Shown piece after piece: positions 5,706 through 6,039 of a DNA stretch of 6,039 nucleotides (position 1 is the stretch's first letter; every line of letters starts with the position of its first letter). This stretch comes from Actinomycetota bacterium (GTDB lineage Bacteria > Actinomycetota > Actinomycetes > Mycobacteriales > Mycobacteriaceae). Position numbers and translations under genes: made by a program. Below the pieces are notes generated by a model. That model saw only the letters and a list, made by a program, of their open reading frames with translations, did no database searches and was not told where the DNA came from. The DNA is taken from NCBI GenBank assembly GCA_005787665.1, contig SYAB01000289.1, positions 1 through 6,039 of the forward strand. Direction: 5' to 3'.

Positions 5706-6039
5706 ATGACATCCCCGGCGGCCAACCGCGCGGCGCACCTGGCGCTGGTCGCCGAGCTCCGCCGGAAACTGGCCGCGGCGGCACTCGGCGGGCCGGACCG
5801 TGCCCGGGAGCGTCACGTCGCTCGCGGCAAACTGCTCCCGCGGGAGCGGGTGGACGGGCTCCTCGACCCGGGTAGCCCGCTGCTGGAGATCGCCCCGTTG
5901 GCCGCCGACGGAATGTATGACGACGATTGCCCGGCCGCCGGAATCATCGCCGGGATCGGACGCGTCTCCGGTCGGCTCTGCATGATCGTTGCCAACGACG
6001 CCACCGTCAAAGGTGGCACCTACTATCCGATTTCGGTCA
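5706..6039 (+). CDS. accD1: Acyl-CoA carboxylase beta subunit AccD1 (methylcrotonyl-CoA carboxylase type; N-terminal part, 3' end outside window)
   Basis: The first 111 residues of a biotin-dependent carboxylase carboxyltransferase subunit. The protein begins [20 protein letters not shown], then shows [20 protein letters not shown] (about residues 38-57), [19 protein letters not shown], and [17 protein letters not shown] at about 93-109. The GMY and [12 protein letters not shown] blocks are those of methylcrotonyl-CoA carboxylase beta subunits (usual length near 530) rather than AccD4/5/6. With AccA1 it would carboxylate 3-methylcrotonyl-CoA in leucine breakdown. The ATG at 5706 has GAAGG (5693-5697) eight bases upstream; an in-frame GTG directly before it (5703) is a possible start. 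In M. tuberculosis fadD35, scoA and scoB lie between the regulator and accD1; here accD1 is directly next to bkaR. The frame is open to the window edge. Confidence 0.88.
   Translation, partial: MTSPAANRAAHLALVAELRRKLAAAALGGPDRARERHVARGKLLPRERVDGLLDPGSPLLEIAPLAADGMYDDDCPAAGIIAGIGRVSGRLCMIVANDATVKGGTYYPISV

Overview
The window looks like chromosomal DNA from a mycobacterium or close relative (Mycolicibacterium-like, Corynebacteriales). It is very GC-rich, most of its genes are recognisable mycobacterial families, and their order largely follows the Mycobacterium tuberculosis block Rv2510c - Rv2509 - Rv2508c - Rv2507 - Rv2506 - accD1 (Rv2502c). This comparison rests on recalled gene order and protein appearance; no search was run.

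Layout, left to right. (1) 1-705 (+): the C-terminal part of a HerA-like/DUF853 ATPase. (2) 758-2136 (+): a two-gene operon of a FadR-type GntR regulator and a membrane fatty acid hydroxylase, joined by an ATGA overlap. It is preceded by a perfect FadR-type operator half-site pair, TGGT-N3-ACCA. I recall no such pair between Rv2510c and Rv2509 in M. tuberculosis, so it looks like an accessory insertion. (3) 2144-2950 (-): cmrA, the short-chain dehydrogenase that reduces the 3-keto mycolate precursor, convergent with the hydroxylase. (4) 2986-4290 (+): a UMF1/Atg22-like MFS transporter, divergent from cmrA across only 35 bp. (5) 4287-5030 (-): a proline-rich, single-span membrane protein with an MmpS-like extracytoplasmic domain. 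It sits directly downstream of (6) 5038-5649 (-): bkaR, a TetR repressor. (7) 5706 to the right edge (+): the N-terminus of accD1, the beta subunit of an acyl-CoA carboxylase of the methylcrotonyl-CoA type, divergent from bkaR across a 56-bp AT-rich spacer packed with inverted repeats.

The theme is lipid and acyl-CoA metabolism: mycolate maturation (cmrA), a probable fatty acyl hydroxylation unit under a FadR-like sensor, and branched-chain acyl-CoA breakdown (accD1 under BkaR). Two regulatory regions can be read directly: a candidate autoregulatory FadR-like operator at 711-721 and a nested palindrome cluster at 5650-5692. Three genes (the GntR regulator, cmrA and the MFS transporter) each have a -10-like element placed so that transcription would begin at the A of the start codon, suggesting leaderless mRNAs. 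There are no RNA genes, mobile elements or CRISPR arrays, and no gene-free stretch longer than 56 bp.
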